This document shows, in pieces, positions 8,030-18,700 of a stretch of DNA of 64,000 nucleotides (position 1 is the stretch's first letter; each line of letters begins with the position of its first letter). The notes beneath the pieces are model-generated. The model was not told where the DNA came from, searched no databases, and was given only the letters and a program-made list of their open reading frames with translations. Made by a program: the position numbers and the translations under genes. This DNA is from Ensifer oleiphilus (GTDB taxonomy: Bacteria; Pseudomonadota; Alphaproteobacteria; Rhizobiales; Rhizobiaceae): assembly GCF_013371465.1 (NCBI RefSeq), contig NZ_JABWDU010000001.1, positions 434,001-498,000 on the forward strand. Direction: 5' to 3'.

Positions 8030-9565
8030 ATGAATGCCAATGCCATCGTCCAGAAACTCTGGCGGCTCTGCACCGTCCTCCGCAAGGACGGTATCACCTA
8101 CCAGCAATATGTCACCGAGCTGACTTACCTGCTGTTCCTGAAGATGATGGCCGAGCGCAGCCGCGAGACGGGCAGCCTGCCGAAGTCCATGCGCTGGGAG
8201 GATCTCGTGCAGGCAAACGGCCTCGCCAAACTGGAGCTCTATCGGAAGACGCTGGTAACGCTCGGCACCGTCAGCACGCGTCTCGGCAAGGACGACGCCC
8301 TCGTTCTGCTGCCGGGCGACAATGCAACGCCCGAAGAGCGCAAGCGTTATGCCGATGCTCGCCCGCTGCCGGAGATGGTCCAGGAGATATTCGACAACGC
8401 CTCGACCTTCATTCGCGAACCGCAGAACCTGACAACGCTCGTCACGGCCATCGACGAACTCGACTGGTTCTCCGAGGAGCGCGATCAGTTCGGTGACCTC
8501 TATGAAGGCCTACTGCAGAAGAATGCGGAGGAAACCAAGCGCGGCGCCGGACAATATTTCACGCCCCGCGTGCTGATCGAGCTTCTGGTTCGCCTCATGC
8601 AGCCGCAACCCGGCGAGGTGATCCAGGATCCTGCATCCGGCACGGGTGGATTTCTCATCGCTGCCGATCGTTACATGCGCGCGCGCACCGACAACTACTT
8701 CGATCTCGGCGAGAAGGAGCAGGAGTTCCAGAAGCGCTATGCTTTTCACGGTATGGAGAACGTACCGGGCACGCTGCGCCTGCTCTTGATGAACCTATAC
8801 CTGCATGACATCGACAGCGACCATATCGATCTGGGCGACACGCTCTCCGACAAGGGCAAGGGGCTTGGCCGCGCAAACCTCATTCTCACCAATCCGCCCT
8901 TCGGCCCGGCGGGCGGCGCGCCGACGCGTGACGACCTTTCCGTCACCGCCACCGTCTCTTCCTACCAGCTCCCCTTTGTCGAACACTGCATCCGCGCGCT
9001 GCAGCCAGGCGGCCGCGCTGCCATCGTTGTGCCCGATAACGTACTGTTCGAGGATGGACGCGGCAGGCAGCTTCGGCAGATGATGATGGATTGGTGCGAC
9101 CTGCACACCATCTTGCGCCTGCCGACCGGCATCTTCTATGCGCAGGGGGTGAAGACCAATGTCATTTTCCTCACGCGCGGCAAGACAGAGACAGGGAATA
9201 CCAAGGCCGTGTGGATCTACGATCTGCGCGCACAGATGCCGAAATTCGGCAAGACCACCCCGCTGACGGAAGCCCATTTCGAGGATTTCGAAAAGGCTTT
9301 CGGCAAAGACCCCTATTGTGCCGAGCGTGGGAAGGACGAAGGTGTTGAGGGCCGCTGGCGCAGGTTCACCCGCGAAGACATCGCCGCGCGCGGCGAGAGC
9401 CTCGATATCGGTTGGCTGCGCGAGACGGAGGACGAGGCGGAAGAGGGCCTGACCGAACCGGACGACATCGCTGCGGCGATTCTCGGCCATCTGCAGGCCG
9501 CCATGCTGGAGATCGAGGTTCTGACAGCTGAGTTGGATAGCGATGTTTCGGAGGCGGCGGAATGA
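8030..9565 (+). CDS. hsdM: Type I modification methyltransferase subunit M
   Basis: A 511-residue N6-adenine methyltransferase. The N-terminal helical HsdM domain (residues about 5-150) precedes the catalytic domain with motif I DPASGTGGF near residue 200 and motif IV NPPFGP near 288. Length is usual for the family. It starts 65 bases after hsdR and overlaps hsdS by 4 bases (ATGA). With two M and one S subunit it protects host DNA, and with R it forms the restriction complex. Confidence 0.95.
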   Translation: MNANAIVQKLWRLCTVLRKDGITYQQYVTELTYLLFLKMMAERSRETGSLPKSMRWEDLVQANGLAKLELYRKTLVTLGTVSTRLGKDDALVLLPGDNATPEERKRYADARPLPEMVQEIFDNASTFIREPQNLTTLVTAIDELDWFSEERDQFGDLYEGLLQKNAEETKRGAGQYFTPRVLIELLVRLMQPQPGEVIQDPASGTGGFLIAADRYMRARTDNYFDLGEKEQEFQKRYAFHGMENVPGTLRLLLMNLYLHDIDSDHIDLGDTLSDKGKGLGRANLILTNPPFGPAGGAPTRDDLSVTATVSSYQLPFVEHCIRALQPGGRAAIVVPDNVLFEDGRGRQLRQMMMDWCDLHTILRLPTGIFYAQGVKTNVIFLTRGKTETGNTKAVWIYDLRAQMPKFGKTTPLTEAHFEDFEKAFGKDPYCAERGKDEGVEGRWRRFTREDIAARGESLDIGWLRETEDEAEEGLTEPDDIAAAILGHLQAAMLEIEVLTAELDSDVSEAAE

Positions 9566-10926
9566 GCGATGATCAACTTTCTGGGGCGTGGCCGTCACAG
9601 CAGCTACCAAGCTCCTGGGTTTGGATTCCTTTCGATCAGTTTTGGTCGGATTTCACAGATAGCCAAAAGAAGTTGCCACAAAAGAGCTATCGACAGGCAG
9701 GGCGGTTCGCGGTTGTTGATCAAGGTGAGGCATTGATTGGCGGATATACGGACGACGAAAGCTTACTCTCGCCAGCACCGCTACCCGCTATCGTGTTCGG
9801 AGATCATACGCGAGCAGTAAAGTTCATCGATGTGCCCTTCGTGCAGGGCGCTGATGGTGTACGCGTACTTGGCAGTCCTGAAGGGATTGATCCAATATTC
9901 GCATTCAAAGCACTTTGTGCGGTCAATCTGCCGAACAAAGGGTACAGTAGGCACTTCAAGTTTTTGAAGTCAACCAGCTTTCCCCTCGCTCCCTTGGAGG
10001 AGCAAAAGCGCATCGTAGCCAAGCTGGATGCGCTGAACGCGAAATCCGCCCGCGCCCGAACCGAACTCGCCCGCATTGCAACCCTCGTCTCCCGCTACAA
10101 GCAGGCCATGCTCGGCAAGGCGTTCAGCGGGGAGTTAACGGCAGGCCAAATCTCCCAACTTAACACCTTGAGCACTCCTTCTTTCACCGTGACACGCCAT
10201 CCGTCGCATTGGAGGCTTATGCAACTGGGCGATATCGCCGACATCAAATCAGGTATCACGCTGGGAAAGAAGCGAAAGCCAGAGGACCAGTTGTTGGAAC
10301 TGCCGTACCTGCGCGTTGCAAATGTGCAGAGAGGCTGGCTTGACCTGGCGGAGATCAAGACTATCCAGGTCACAGCGAAAGAAGCAGAGGCGCTTTTCCT
10401 ACGAGATGGCGACGTTCTCATGAACGAGGGAGGCGATCGCGACAAGCTTGGACGCGGTTGGGTATGGGATAGTCAGATTGCTGACTGCATCCATCAAAAC
10501 CACGTGTTCCGGGTCCGCTTGGCACCTAAAACTGTGCCTCCTCGCTTCCTGTCTTACTACACGAATGAGTTTGGACAGAAACACTTCTTTGACGAGGGGA
10601 AGCAGACAACGAATCTCGCCTCTATCAGCAAATCGAAGCTATCTGCGATGGAGGTTCCAATCCCTCCCTTCGAAGAGGCGGTGGAAATCGTCCGCCGCAT
10701 CGAGTCCGCCTTCGCCAGGATCGACCGTCTGGCGTCAGAGGCAAAGCGCGCGCTGGAACTGGTGGGCAAGCTGGACGATGCGATCCTCGCCAAGGCCTTC
10801 CGCGGCGAACTGGAGCCCCAGGACGAGAACGACGAGCCGGCCGAAAAACTGCTGGAGCGCATCCATGCTGAGCGCGCGGCGATACCCAAAACTAAGCGTG
10901 GGCGGGGAACGCTAAGGGCTAAGTGA
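9562..10926 (+). CDS. hsdS: Type I specificity subunit S
   Basis: A 454-residue subunit with two target-recognition domains, each followed by a helical spacer: the first at about 10-145 ending FPLAPLEEQKRIVAKLDAL, the second at about 215-365 ending VPIPPFEEAVEIVRRIESA. These repeated junctions are characteristic. The second domain begins LGDIADIKSGITLGK, the usual entry motif; the first is less canonical at that point. By eye the recognition domains are lower in GC than hsdR/hsdM, as expected of exchangeable specificity modules. The recognised DNA site cannot be read from sequence. Confidence 0.93.
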   Translation: MSDDQLSGAWPSQQLPSSWVWIPFDQFWSDFTDSQKKLPQKSYRQAGRFAVVDQGEALIGGYTDDESLLSPAPLPAIVFGDHTRAVKFIDVPFVQGADGVRVLGSPEGIDPIFAFKALCAVNLPNKGYSRHFKFLKSTSFPLAPLEEQKRIVAKLDALNAKSARARTELARIATLVSRYKQAMLGKAFSGELTAGQISQLNTLSTPSFTVTRHPSHWRLMQLGDIADIKSGITLGKKRKPEDQLLELPYLRVANVQRGWLDLAEIKTIQVTAKEAEALFLRDGDVLMNEGGDRDKLGRGWVWDSQIADCIHQNHVFRVRLAPKTVPPRFLSYYTNEFGQKHFFDEGKQTTNLASISKSKLSAMEVPIPPFEEAVEIVRRIESAFARIDRLASEAKRALELVGKLDDAILAKAFRGELEPQDENDEPAEKLLERIHAERAAIPKTKRGRGTLRAK

Positions 10927-12170
10927 TGAGTTTTTTGAGAGAAGGGCCAGTCAGACTAATCGCACGATTGGTTCGGTCAGAGGCTCTGATCAACGAGGAG
11001 TTGGTCGTGCCGAAAGCCAATCGGGTGGCTTTCGAGTTCGATTCTATTGATGCGAGGATGAGTGCCGAGGACGCGCTCGCTACCATAGCGGATAGAGCCG
11101 ACCGGTCTCGGCTCGCTGTATTGAAGCTTCTGACGACGTCGGAGCATTTTCAATATCTTGCAGGTGTCGGTGTAGCCCGCGATGGCCAATGGTACCAGAT
11201 CACCTTGTTGCCACGAGGAAAGAAGCCAGGCCCTTTCGCTTGGGCGTCCTCGCTAGGCGACGCTGGTTATGAAGAAATTGTGCCCTTGGTTCTGGACGAA
11301 ATCCGTTATCTCTTCTCGGAGGGCGATAGCCCACTGAGCCCGGTCGGAGCAGCAGTCGGAAATGAACGGGTTCTAGCACAGGCGATTGCGGCGGCCTGCA
11401 AGTTTCCGGAAAGTGCAATCGGGAAAAGCTGCGTTGCGCGCAATCTCCTCAGCGGCGCGAACGCGCCCCACAAAATCGTCGTGCGAGATGTTGGGCAGGC
11501 GAGTTTCTGTAGCGCTGTCGATCAGCACGGAAATGAACTGTTTCACTTGGATGCTGGTTGGCCGATCTCGTACAACAAGAAGACGGCATCCAGTAAGCCC
11601 ACGTTGAAAAAAAGCAATGTCCCAGTGGTCCTATCTCACTGGGATTGGGATCATCTGCATGGATACCACGCCATCCCGGGGCTTGTCGGTAGCACATGGA
11701 TTGTACCGGTGCAGCGGCTTGGACCAGGTGCCAGGTTGGTCGCTGAGAAGCTTGCCACCAATAATCGCCTTCTGGGCGTGAGCTCAAACGTGTCAGCTGG
11801 GCCCCTGCGGCTCGGGCGCTGTAAGGGTACGGCCGGCAATCTCAATCAGACTGGCCTATGCGTTCAAACTACCTTGCAATCGGGCAAGACGGTTCTTTTC
11901 ATGGGCGATGCCGACTACGAGCTAGTCCGGCCGAGATTGTCGGCTCTGCCGGACTTTATCGTTGCCACCCACCACGGCGCCAAATTTGCCGGAAGTGTCG
12001 TCTTGCCACGTGGGGGCAGTGGCCGGTGCGTGATTTCGGTTGGCAAAGGAAACGGTTACGGCCATCCATCGGATGTGGCTGTTCTGAGCCACTCGGGCGC
12101 TGGCTGGTCAATGAGCTTCACGTGCGAGCGCAACGGTATTCCGCGAGGCACCCGACACTTGGGACCCTAA
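10926..12170 (+). CDS. MBL-fold metallo-hydrolase coupled to type I RM operon
   Basis: A 414-residue protein whose C-terminal part (about 180-400) is a ComEC/Rec2-like metallo-beta-lactamase fold: LSHWDWDHLHGY near 237 (metal motif HxDxDH), FMGDAD near 325 and VATHHGAKFAG near 345, ending with GNGYGHPS. The N-terminal 180 residues have no recognised domain. The ATG at 10926 shares one base with the hsdS stop, and a GTG at 10923 would overlap by 4, so it is translated with the restriction genes. MBL enzymes of this type hydrolyse nucleic acids or phosphoesters; substrate unknown. It is not a standard type I component and may be an accessory or a separate defence gene. Confidence 0.82.
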   Translation: MSFLREGPVRLIARLVRSEALINEELVVPKANRVAFEFDSIDARMSAEDALATIADRADRSRLAVLKLLTTSEHFQYLAGVGVARDGQWYQITLLPRGKKPGPFAWASSLGDAGYEEIVPLVLDEIRYLFSEGDSPLSPVGAAVGNERVLAQAIAAACKFPESAIGKSCVARNLLSGANAPHKIVVRDVGQASFCSAVDQHGNELFHLDAGWPISYNKKTASSKPTLKKSNVPVVLSHWDWDHLHGYHAIPGLVGSTWIVPVQRLGPGARLVAEKLATNNRLLGVSSNVSAGPLRLGRCKGTAGNLNQTGLCVQTTLQSGKTVLFMGDADYELVRPRLSALPDFIVATHHGAKFAGSVVLPRGGSGRCVISVGKGNGYGHPSDVAVLSHSGAGWSMSFTCERNGIPRGTRHLGP

Positions 12171-12203
12171 CTGGGCTTAAAGTCTTTCACGAAGCAGCGG
12201 CGA

Positions 12204-12228
12204 AAATGTCTCGCCGCGAGACTCTTTT
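12204..12228. repeat. Island palindrome, copy 4
   Basis: Core GTCTCGCCGCGAGAC preceded by GCGGCGAAAAT and followed by TCTTTTACGTGGCCGC, so outer symmetry GCGGC/GCCGC is present as in copy 2. It lies 34 bases after the MBL gene stop and before the HNH remnant. Confidence 0.88.
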
Positions 12229-12391
12229 ACGTGGCCGCAAGTCGCCGCCCTTGACTGCGAGCGCTCCAGCTTTTGCCCTTGGCGTAGCATCTCTGTGAAT
12301 ACCGGATGCTGTCGAAAACGAATGCTCGGCGGTACCATCTATTAGGGAAGTTGGTGTAAGAAGCAACCAGTGCATGGGGAGCTGAGGCGGA

Positions 12392-12661
12392 ATGGCTTAC
12401 TGGTGGGTATCAAAAAACCAGACACACCGTCAGGAGCGGGACATGTTCAACGGTTTTATCCTTGGCCCCGCATATGACGCGGCATTCGATGCAGGCCTTA
12501 TCAGTTTCGCAGATGATGGGTCAATCCTGATTTCTCCGATGATATCCGCCAGTCAACTAGCAGCCGTAGGGGGCACGTATTCCGCAAAGGTCCGAACTCT
12601 AGCGGACGCTCACCGTTCCAATCTAGCCCACCACCGTCAGAGCGTGTTCGTTACTAACTAG
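12392..12661 (+). pseudogene. Truncated HNH endonuclease (C-terminal remnant)
   Basis: An 89-residue frame whose beginning WWVSKNQTHRQERDMFNGFI and following GPAYDAAFDAGLISFADDGS correspond to the back half of HNH_2-type nucleases, where family members read 'IKPW..S.N.ERLD.xNGLLL.P.YDA.FD.GLISF.DDG'. The upstream Cys/His part carrying the first catalytic His is absent, and an in-frame TGA stands at 12383. It therefore looks like a decayed or recombined remnant rather than a working gene. The break lies between palindrome copy 4 and the coding remnant, consistent with cargo replacement at that site. A short product could still be made from the ATG. Confidence 0.65.
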
Positions 12662-12739
12662 CTGTGGATAGAACTACTTAGCAGGGAGGTTCAGTGCTGT
12701 GAGCCATCAAGGCCGTAAATCGAAGCGGGCGGTCGTCCT

Positions 12740-15142
12740 GTGACACCCGAAGAGATTTTCGAAGATGCGTTGGTCCCTGACACAAGGAGCGTGCTCGTAC
12801 TTGGGAGCTTCGAACGCAGGGTCACGGTTTACTCCCAGCAGATACGTGCGCTCAATCTCGTAGATGCTTTGCTCTCACAGAATGCAGTTCGTGACGACGG
12901 CAAAATCGCTATAGTCGGCGGAGGTGCTGCAGGTGTAACTGCGGCCGTAGCCTTGTCCAAGGCCGCCCCTAACCTGAAGGCGCTCGACCTATTCGAGGCG
13001 CGAGCGGACATTCTGCAGCTTCAGAAAAACGGCACGCGCTATCTTCACCCTCACTTTTACGACTGGCCAAGCATCGGTTCGGACGAAGAAGATGCGGGCT
13101 TGCCGATTATGAATTGGACGGCCGGCCCGGCGGGCGACGTTGTAAGAGCCCTTTGGAACCAATTTGACGAGGCATGCCGAACAACGAGACTGACCTTCCA
13201 TCCGAACTCGACCGTCACTTCGCTGAGGCCAAGCACAACTAGCACTGTTCGCGTGGTAACGACTGGGACCGCTATTTCGAGAATATACGATGTCGTTATC
13301 CTAGCTATTGGCTTCGGCCTTGAAGCGTTCTTGGACGGCGACACCGACTCATATTGGAAGCCCAGCGCGCTAGCAGGCGCCATGCTCGTGCAGATGCAAG
13401 AGCCCAGCATCTTCATTTCCGGCAACGGCGATGGCGGTCTCGTCGATTTTCAGATGGCGGCCTTCGATGCGCTTGAACACCGCGCGATCTGCCAGCTCAT
13501 CACAAATCTTGATCTCGGCGACGCATTGACGGAGCTCCGCACAATTGAGGTTGAGGCTTGGGCGCCGGGCGCGAACGTCAATCTCCTGGATGCATACCGG
13601 ATGAGGGTAAAGCCCCTGATCCCAGGCCCAGCCTGGGCAACAATTGTCGAGGCGCTGAGAAACAATGTACGCATTCGTTTACACACAAATGAGGCACAGC
13701 TCCTCCGCAAGACAACAGCCCTGCACAATCGTCTCGCAACTTTCCTCATAATCGAGGCCGACCGGGACATCGAACGCAATGCTATCACAGTCACGACCGG
13801 TGTTGGCTTCACGGATGGCGTGGTGCCGGCGACGGGTCCCATATCTCTCGATGGGGAAGCCCCCTTTACGCCATATCGGCGCTTCCTACGGCTTGGCCCC
13901 GACAGTGCCCCGAACCTTGCGCCATTCGACGCCCTGCTTGCCACGTATCCTGGACGGCTTTTGCCAAAGGCTTCTGCCACTAGACCTGAATCACCGTCTC
14001 TAACGGCCTCTGCAAGAGCACGTTTCGCGCCTTTTGCGCCAGCTGCTGCGCCAGCGCCGCTTCCCGAACAGGAGGCGGTTGGGCCTCCGACCTTACGAAT
14101 TGTCTTGCAGCGGCAGGGGAACAACATAACTTGGTCAGGCGACCTGGCTCCGACCGACATTGACATGCTATGGCGCGGAAACCATGGCCTGTCCGTTTAT
14201 ACAGATGTAGCGGCTGCAGATTCCGATGGTCTGATCTCGGCCCTAGCTCGCTTGGGCTGTCACGCGGCCAGCTTTCATCTGCATGCCCGGGACGCACAGG
14301 GATGGCGAACGTCAATGACATCGCTCTGTGCTAGCCGTTCGCTTCCCGGGCCTGATATCGGCACCCGTTGCATCGTCAATGACTGGGACGACCCGCCTGT
14401 AGTGGTCCAACGGGTGACGTCACCGATAGCCGATCTTGCTAGCATTGTTTCTGAGAGGTTGGACTTAGAAACCCTCCGTCAACTTCATGGCGCACTGTAT
14501 GATGTACTGGGTCCGCCGAATGTGGAAATTGGGTGGCCGATCGAGGCACGCCTTAAAGAGCAGTTGTGGTCCCGGTGGTTGAATTGGCACCCCGTCCTGC
14601 AAGCTGAACCTGCAACGCGCCGGCGTTTCATGCTGCTGTTAGTCACGGAACAAGACCGTGACAACATTACTCCGGAGTTGCTCGTCAGAGTCGGGCCACG
14701 CAGCCTACGGCCGTTTCTGACAAAACCAACGATTTTCGGACTTACTTTTGCTGTGTGCTCAGAGCACGCAGTGAGCCCGATTGCCGTTGCTCCTGGCAAT
14801 ATGGCCGGAGGCGGATTGACCGGTCATGCTTGTGGCGTTGGTTGGATTCAGGGCCGCGATCTGTCCGCAGGATTTGCGGCAGCGCAAGCCTGGACAACCG
14901 GTGTAGTGTTGCTCGCGCAACTGAGGGAGGCATTTCGCCTTGCCGAAAGAGATGTCAGGTTTGACCATGCACCTGGCGATCCAGCGAAAGTGGGTGACGT
15001 GCTATCAGATCAAGAGCCGTTAGTTATCCCAGCGGACGAGCTTTTTGTTATCGCGCTAGAGGCGGGCGAGCAGAGTATGCAGCAGCATCTTCGATCGGTG
15101 ATCCAATGGCGCGCCACCAACAATCGAGCTAGCTTGGAGTAG
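12740..15142 (+). CDS. lmuA: Lamassu-type effector with FAD/NAD(P)-binding domain
   Basis: An 800-residue protein. After about 55 residues comes a Rossmann dinucleotide-binding motif, IAIVGGGAAGVTAAVALS, near residue 60, then ATG-like segments (VVILAIGFGLEAF; IFISGNGDGGLVDF) typical of FAD-NAD(P)-binding/monooxygenase-like proteins. A Pro/Ala-rich linker sits near 420-450, and the C-terminal 340 residues are unrecognised. With the two genes downstream it makes the three-gene set described as Lamassu (LmuA effector, LmuC middle component, LmuB SMC-like ATPase), in which a flavin-monooxygenase-like effector variant is known. The GTG start has only a weak ribosome site. The effector's chemistry, probably nucleotide or cofactor depletion, is not known to me. 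Confidence 0.75.
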   Translation: MTPEEIFEDALVPDTRSVLVLGSFERRVTVYSQQIRALNLVDALLSQNAVRDDGKIAIVGGGAAGVTAAVALSKAAPNLKALDLFEARADILQLQKNGTRYLHPHFYDWPSIGSDEEDAGLPIMNWTAGPAGDVVRALWNQFDEACRTTRLTFHPNSTVTSLRPSTTSTVRVVTTGTAISRIYDVVILAIGFGLEAFLDGDTDSYWKPSALAGAMLVQMQEPSIFISGNGDGGLVDFQMAAFDALEHRAICQLITNLDLGDALTELRTIEVEAWAPGANVNLLDAYRMRVKPLIPGPAWATIVEALRNNVRIRLHTNEAQLLRKTTALHNRLATFLIIEADRDIERNAITVTTGVGFTDGVVPATGPISLDGEAPFTPYRRFLRLGPDSAPNLAPFDALLATYPGRLLPKASATRPESPSLTASARARFAPFAPAAAPAPLPEQEAVGPPTLRIVLQRQGNNITWSGDLAPTDIDMLWRGNHGLSVYTDVAAADSDGLISALARLGCHAASFHLHARDAQGWRTSMTSLCASRSLPGPDIGTRCIVNDWDDPPVVVQRVTSPIADLASIVSERLDLETLRQLHGALYDVLGPPNVEIGWPIEARLKEQLWSRWLNWHPVLQAEPATRRRFMLLLVTEQDRDNITPELLVRVGPRSLRPFLTKPTIFGLTFAVCSEHAVSPIAVAPGNMAGGGLTGHACGVGWIQGRDLSAGFAAAQAWTTGVVLLAQLREAFRLAERDVRFDHAPGDPAKVGDVLSDQEPLVIPADELFVIALEAGEQSMQQHLRSVIQWRATNNRASLE

Positions 15143-15146
15143 CGTG

Positions 15147-15788
15147 ATGGCCCAACTCGCAGAAGTGCTTACTTTGTTGGTCTCAGCGGCTGCCCGTATG
15201 GGAGCCAAGGCCGGGCCTCTTTCGGAGGAATTTCTTGGTGCCCGCTTCAATTCGGAAGTGTTGAGCGAGGCGGTAGGGCGAGCATCAGTTTCTCGGAAGG
15301 AGAACGATTTGCCGACAACCATTACCGGCGTGCGCATCGATGATGTTCCTTTGCTGATAGGCGAGCTTTCAGGTCCTGCCACACGGCCGGCAATCGAGGC
15401 GCAGTTGCGACGATACCGAAATCAAGCAACGATCGCCCGTTCGTGGCTGGGGTCAGAAGCCCCTAATCTTCAGTTGTTTCTTGTAGCGCCTACCGGTAGC
15501 GTTCACGACGGCCGTTGGAAGCAATTGGCAGCCGAAATTGAGGCCGACGATAGAACGTGTCGAAAGCTGGTCTGGCTCTTCGATCATGAACCCAGCGAAG
15601 ACGACGCTGAAGCATTTCTGTCCCGCACATTTGTAGCCCGTCCCTGGCCAGGTGCCCAACAGCTGGTTCAACTCGATGCGGTCGCTACCTATGCCCTTCC
15701 GAATGGGTGGGAGGAGGCAGCGGATAATCCCCAGCTCGACTTTGACGGTCTAGTCGCCCAACTTATTGAGCTGGAGCGTTTAGCATGA
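15147..15788 (+). CDS. lmuC: Lamassu/ABC-3C middle component
   Basis: A 213-residue protein with no catalytic motif. Features such as LPTTITGVRIDDVPLLIGEL, LQLFLVAPTGS and DDRTCRKLVWLF resemble the middle-component proteins (MC1 type) of ABC-three-component systems, to which Lamassu belongs; this match is from memory. The ATG 15147 follows GGAG at 7 bases; an in-frame GTG at 15144 is the alternative. It lies 4 bases after lmuA and overlaps lmuB by 4 bases, so the three genes are one operon. It is expected to bridge effector and ATPase. Confidence 0.72.
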   Translation: MAQLAEVLTLLVSAAARMGAKAGPLSEEFLGARFNSEVLSEAVGRASVSRKENDLPTTITGVRIDDVPLLIGELSGPATRPAIEAQLRRYRNQATIARSWLGSEAPNLQLFLVAPTGSVHDGRWKQLAAEIEADDRTCRKLVWLFDHEPSEDDAEAFLSRTFVARPWPGAQQLVQLDAVATYALPNGWEEAADNPQLDFDGLVAQLIELERLA

Positions 15789-18700
15789 GCGAAATTTTCC
15801 TGCGCAGCGTCGAATTGTCGAACTTCCGGGTTTACGGGGACAGTTACGTCTTTGAGTTGCCGGCGGAACCAGGAGTAACCCTGATTACGGGTGCGAACGG
15901 ACTAGGAAAAACTAGCTTCTTTGATGGCGTTGAGTGGGCCCTTACGGGCCAGGTTGGTCGTTTCTCTGACATAAGGACCGACAGCCGACGCCGCGAGGCT
16001 GATCCGCTCACGCGGCTAGGCGCCCCTGAGAATAGTCATAGAGTAGCCCTCGCATTCACCGCTGGGGAGCCCATCGACCGCGGGTGTGGCTTTCTTCCAA
16101 CTGAGGATGAAGTCGCGGCGCTGCTCAAGAAGGAACGTTGGCCAGCGATCAGCAACTTGCATGGCTATCTCTCGATTACGCATTTTCTCGGCCAGGCCTC
16201 AACTCGCCGCTTCTCGCTGCGCGAACCCAAGGCGCAGTGGGAGGCGCTCAAAGGCCCGGCGGGTGTTGATCGCATCAACAGTTTGCGGGAGCGCGTCAGC
16301 GGACAAGGAGCGCGTCAGGCCTTTACGCGGGCGATTCGTGACCGAACGCAGCGGCTAGAAAAAGCTTCAGATGCGTTTCAATCATGGCTGTCCTTGATCG
16401 AGGAACGGGACCGCCTCGCAAGGCTTTCCAGTTCGGAACGGTCGTTCTCTCCACAACATATACTGGAGGAATGCGAGCAAATCCTCGCTCAACTGGCCCC
16501 ACTACTACCGGCCACCCAGCAGGAAATAGCTGGCCTCGCCGAGGAGCCCGAAGCTGCCTTGCAGCGACTAGGAAGTCTCATCGGTGAAGCAGACGAGTAC
16601 AATCGAGCCGAAGAGGCAAAGTTGAAGGCCCTTGAGGCTATCGTTGCAGCATATGAGCGATCGATTGCGGAGACGGCTGCTAAGTCCGCTTTGGTTAAAG
16701 AGATAGGCGCGAGGCGAACCCAACTCGTCAATGATCTTGCAAGGGCCGAGGCAGCGCTCAATCATGCGACCACCGCGCTTGGACGGTCGAGGCAGTTGTC
16801 GGCGCAGCTAATGGCACGATCAACCACATTGGCACGCGTTGAAGCTGCCGCAGCTCAACTCCAAAGTGCCTCATCAGCGATTGCAGAAATCGAGCGGCAG
16901 TTGGACATCTCGAAAGCGGAAGAGAGTAGAGCGCAACGCCGGCGGGAAGCTGTTCAGTCAGAGATGGATAATGCAAAGGCGTTGCGGGCGGAACGAAGCA
17001 GGGCCTCAACGCAGGTTTCCCAAGCTCAAAAGCGCGCCCAGATTTCGACTGCTCTGTCGCAAACTCGCTCCGAGATTGCTCGTCTGACCTCACTGACTAG
17101 CGCTCGTGATAGCGAACAGCTCACGGCACGCAGATCAGAAATCGTCAATGCGCAGTCTTTGGTTAGGGCCGAGATTGACCGACTCAATACAGAGCTTCGC
17201 CGGCATGATGAGCGTGGACGGCTACTTGCAGAAGCGATCGCCTCGATCGCACACCAGCTAAGCCACGAAGATGAGACCTGCCCAATCTGTGACAGCCACT
17301 TTCCCCCGGGTAGGCTAAAGGAACTGGCTGACGCGCAAGCGCGTGCTGGTACGGCACCGGCATCGGCGCTTGCGGCCAACTTGTCACATGCGCGATCGGA
17401 GCAGGAAGTGCTGATGCGTCGGCAGGCCGAGGTGGATCGCGCGCTAACAGAGCTCGGTCAGCTAAGCGCGAGTCTAGTTGTTCTGCAGGAACAAGAGGCG
17501 CACCTTTTGCAGGCTCTCGTCGAAGCCGGTGGTGCAGTTGACGTTCATTATGATGGGAGCGGTATCGATGCCGCTAGAATGGCCCTAGCTTCACTCGACG
17601 AGCGCATCGAGAATTGTCCTTCAGAAGTCGCGTTGGACAGTCTTCTCGCGGAGGTGCAGGCCGCGATGGACGCTGAGCGTGCCCGACAGGGCAACCTTGA
17701 TCGCCAGCGCATAAATGCAATTTCAGACGCCGAGGCTGCGCGTTCCATATTGAGCCAACATCCCGACCTTTGGGCACCGGATCATGGATTGCTAATATCA
17801 CTCGCCGAGCAGCTCACGGCGATTCGGGCGGAGTCAGCGCTGATTGGCGAAAAAGTGCAGGATGATCAAACAAAAGTTGAAGCTGCTCGATTGAGTCGCG
17901 ACTCGACCGTGGAGGCGATCGCACACGAGGACGCTAGTTTGTCTACCTCAAATCGCGAGCTCGATAGGGAGGCTGAGCTGCGACAGGACCTGCTACGACA
18001 ATGGAACGATGCGGGACAAACAGGTGATCCTGATTCAGCAAGGGTTGCGCAGGTTTCATCGCGGGTTTCAGAGCGATCAGTTCGTATAGGGCCGATCGCT
18101 TTCGCCCATGCCGAGTTAATCGATAGTCTGAGGGTCTGGAGGAATGACCAGCAGCTTCAGGAGCGTGAGCGCTCTATTGCAGCCACGTTGGTGAACTTTG
18201 GTCTGTCTACTATCCCACAAGTCACAGAACGTTTCACTAGAGACATTGCCATCATCCAAGATGAACTCGATCTCGCCCAAAAGGCTCGCGCGCGAATGGA
18301 AGATGTGGGCCAAAAGATGCAGCAGCGCGCTGAAGAATTTGCCGATGAGGTCCTCAAGCCTTTGAATGATACGATACAGCGCTTCGCGCTACCCCTGATG
18401 ACCTGGACGGATGCATCGATAATCTATCGAGCGGAGCATCATGCTACCCGTTCCGAACTTAAGCCCGCGATTGTCCGCACCGACTCAGATGGTAAAGTTA
18501 CCCAATTGGAGATGAACCCAAATCTGTTTTTTAGCGAAGGGCAACTGTCGGCGCTTAGCGTCAGCGCGCTCCTCGCCGCCAGCACCACGTTTTCTTGGTC
18601 AAAATGGCGCGGATTGCTTCTTGATGATCCGCTTCAACATAACGACGTCATCCACGCCAGTGCGTTTATGGACCTCATCCGGCAAATGGTCCGCGAGCTT

